From: Parerythrobacter jejuensis
GTDB taxonomy: Bacteria; Pseudomonadota; Alphaproteobacteria; Sphingomonadales; Sphingomonadaceae
Reading direction: 5' to 3'
Length of the DNA: 64,000 bases
Assembly (NCBI RefSeq): GCF_039536765.1
Contig: NZ_BAAAZF010000001.1
Coordinates: forward strand, 1,302,001-1,366,000
In this document: piece after piece, positions 62,853 to 64,000 of the stretch
Layout of the letters: the number at the start of each line of letters is the position of its first letter
Numbering within the stretch: position 1 is the stretch's first letter
The notes under the pieces: model-generated
Told to the model about the DNA's origin: nothing
The model's input: the letters and a program-made list of their open reading frames with translations, nothing else
Databases searched by the model: none
Program-made: the position numbers and the translations under genes

Positions 62853-63059
62853 ATGACAACGAAACCAACTGGCGAGGCCGGTACCGGCAAGGCGGGCGCC
62901 ACCAACGACGCGTCCCCGGCGGGAAGCAAGAACCCCGAATGGGCAGACGGCTTGCGGCAACTCTACGATTCCGTCGTCGAGGAGCCCCTGCCTGACAGCT
63001 TCAAGGATCTGCTCGCCAAACTTGACGACGGCAGCGATACCGACGGCAAGAGCGCATGA
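62853..63059 (+). CDS. nepR: Anti-sigma factor NepR
   Basis: A 68-residue protein with the NepR core NPEWADGLRQLYDSVVEEPLPDSFKDLLAKLD, which wraps around EcfG or the PhyR sigma-like domain. Flanks are low-complexity, as is usual. ATG 62853 follows GGCGGAAG. The frame extends far upstream, which is chance. Its stop overlaps the ecfG start (ATGA), typical of this locus, so anti-sigma and sigma are co-translated. Confidence 0.94.
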   Translation: MTTKPTGEAGTGKAGATNDASPAGSKNPEWADGLRQLYDSVVEEPLPDSFKDLLAKLDDGSDTDGKSA

Positions 63060-63670
63060 ACAAACCGGCGCGCACTGCCGCAGAAAAAGCAGATTTCAAA
63101 CATGAGCTCACCGAGGTCGTCCCGCATCTGCGTGCCTTTGCGCGCGGCCTGTGCGGTCGACCCGATATGGCCGACGATCTGGTGCAAGAGGCCTTGATGA
63201 AAGCCTGGGCCGCGCAAGAGCGGTTTGAGCCGGGAACTTCGATGCGTGCCTGGACCTTCGTGATCCTGCGCAATGCCTATCTGACCGACATGCGCCGCAA
63301 TCGCTTCCGCGGCGAATATGATGAAGGCGTGGCCGAACGGATCCTTACGGCTCCGGCAGGACAGGAGGAACCGATCCACTTGTCCGACATGCATCGCGCC
63401 TTGTTGACCCTGCCCCCAGAAAGGCGCGAAGCCCTGCTGCTCGTCGGTGCGGGCGGTTTTTCCTACGAAGAGGCGGCCGAAATTTGTGGTTGTGCCATCG
63501 GCACGATCAAGAGCCGGGTCGGACGGGCACGGTCTGCTCTCAATGAAATGCTGGCCGAAGGCAAAATTCCGCAGCGCGCGATAGGTGACGACGCTGCGCA
63601 CCGGGCAATCCTGGAGGAGCTCGACATGGTCGCAGCCGGAGATGGCTTGTCGGAGCCTACCCAGACTTGA
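63056..63670 (+). CDS. ecfG: General stress response ECF sigma factor EcfG
   Basis: A 204-residue sigma-70 family ECF factor. Region 2: VPHLRAFARGLCGRPDMADDLVQEALMKAWAAQERFEPGTSMRAWTFVILRNAYLTDMRR. Region 4: LLTLPPERREALLLVGAGGFSYEEAAEICGCAIGTIKSRVGRARSAL. The extra C-terminal 35 residues are seen in the group. It recognises GGAAC-N16-CGTT promoters, two consensus copies of which occur nearby. Held inactive by NepR, freed by phosphorylated PhyR. Confidence 0.95.
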   Translation: MNKPARTAAEKADFKHELTEVVPHLRAFARGLCGRPDMADDLVQEALMKAWAAQERFEPGTSMRAWTFVILRNAYLTDMRRNRFRGEYDEGVAERILTAPAGQEEPIHLSDMHRALLTLPPERREALLLVGAGGFSYEEAAEICGCAIGTIKSRVGRARSALNEMLAEGKIPQRAIGDDAAHRAILEELDMVAAGDGLSEPTQT

Positions 63671-63719
63671 ACGGCCTGCATTTGACGCTGGCCACACCTA
63701 TCGCCCAGAGAGAGGCGAC

Positions 63720-64000
63720 ATGAGTAACGAACCGACACCCGCAGATCCGGCGCCCCAGGAACCGGCCCAAACGTCGGCGCGAACGTCGACCCAGCCCAGT
63801 GCAAGGCCAAGCAAGCGGACAGCCTTCGCCGAACAGGAATTGCGCCTGATCAGCACATTGGTCCTCCTGATCGGACTTGGCCTCTTCCTCGCGCTGCCAT
63901 TTGTCTTGTCGATCGGTTCGGTCGTATTCCTGCCGCTCACGACAGCCATCGTCTTGACGATCCTGCTTTCACCGCTGGCAGACCAATTGGCCCGGATCGG
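63720..64000 (+). CDS. Membrane protein, likely AI-2E family transporter (truncated by window end)
   Basis: Ninety-three visible residues from ATG 63720, preceded by GAGAGAGG. A hydrophilic Pro/Thr/Ser-rich lead of about 45 residues is followed by two hydrophobic helices, LISTLVLLIGLGLFLALPFVL and VVFLPLTTAIVLTILLSPLADQLARIG, which resemble the opening of PerM/AI-2E transporters. The rest lies beyond the window. It begins 49 bases after ecfG. Confidence 0.7.
   Translation, partial: MSNEPTPADPAPQEPAQTSARTSTQPSARPSKRTAFAEQELRLISTLVLLIGLGLFLALPFVLSIGSVVFLPLTTAIVLTILLSPLADQLARI

Noticed and set aside
1-64000. CRISPR arrays, insertion sequences, prophage or toxin-antitoxin modules
   Set aside because: No regularly spaced repeats, transposase, integrase, phage structural or recognisable toxin-antitoxin genes were visible on either strand.

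Overview
The window is a GC-rich, gene-dense stretch of bacterial chromosome that reads as Alphaproteobacteria, order Sphingomonadales (Erythrobacteraceae/Sphingomonadaceae type). The evidence is a PhyR/NepR/EcfG general stress response locus, a class I PHA synthase with an alanine/lysine-rich phasin, a two-protein cobalamin methionine synthase, a crtB-type phytoene synthase, and a DUF6356 protein. Spacing is tight, with many ATGA/TGATG/GTGA overlaps. I saw no insertion sequence, prophage, plasmid gene or CRISPR array, so this is core chromosome with a few small islands of unfamiliar genes.

Layout. 0-6 kb: end of an unrecognised gene, LOG-family hydrolase, phytoene synthase, a secreted NTF2-like protein and a biotin-dependent acyl-CoA carboxylase (alpha and beta) with three hairpins between the subunits. 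6-18.6 kb: Bcr/CflA-type exporter, DNA polymerase IV, Nudix hydrolase, 6-phosphogluconolactonase, Dps, a GDT1-like membrane protein, a Tat-exported PhoX-like lipoprotein, an SDR and a zinc alcohol dehydrogenase, DUF6356, a YeiH-type transporter, a three-gene FkbM/GMC/aldo-keto set, and tRNA-Gly. 18.9-25.7 kb: a valine (isobutyryl-CoA) degradation cluster, mmsA to mmsB, holding a 25-bp-arm inverted repeat. 25.9-28.8 kb: a stand-alone Nmad3-type protein, then a nucleotidyltransferase and a polysaccharide flippase.

28.8-33.5 kb: glycine cleavage operon gcvT-gcvH-gcvPA-gcvPB behind a tandem glycine riboswitch. 33.6-41.4 kb: a serine hydrolase lipoprotein, then an operon of ArsR-methyltransferase regulator, metF, homocysteine methyltransferase module, MetH core and a PhyH-type dioxygenase, with an AT-rich palindrome just upstream of the regulator. 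41.5-45.8 kb: aldo-keto reductase, DEAD-box helicase, tRNA-Thr, tRNA-Cys and a thioesterase. 45.8-49 kb: a compact operon of small genes (membrane-anchored LuxR-type HTH, helical protein, five-helix membrane protein, RadC-like JAMM protein, receiver-less winged helix) ending in a crotonase. This is the least explained part of the window.

49-58 kb: AlaC-type aminotransferase, phaC, a phasin behind a paired TGCA-type operator, clpS, lptF, lptG, a GNAT protein and a fatty acid desaturase. 58-64 kb: a GNAT-like protein and the general stress response locus: single-domain response regulator, phyR, HWE-type sensor kinase, nepR, ecfG and the start of an AI-2E-type membrane protein. Sites matching the EcfG promoter pattern GGAAC-N16-CGTT lie before phyR and nepR. 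The nepR site is a near-palindrome that also reads toward the kinase, and a one-mismatch site lies before dps. Together these suggest a local autoregulated stress circuit that includes DNA protection.
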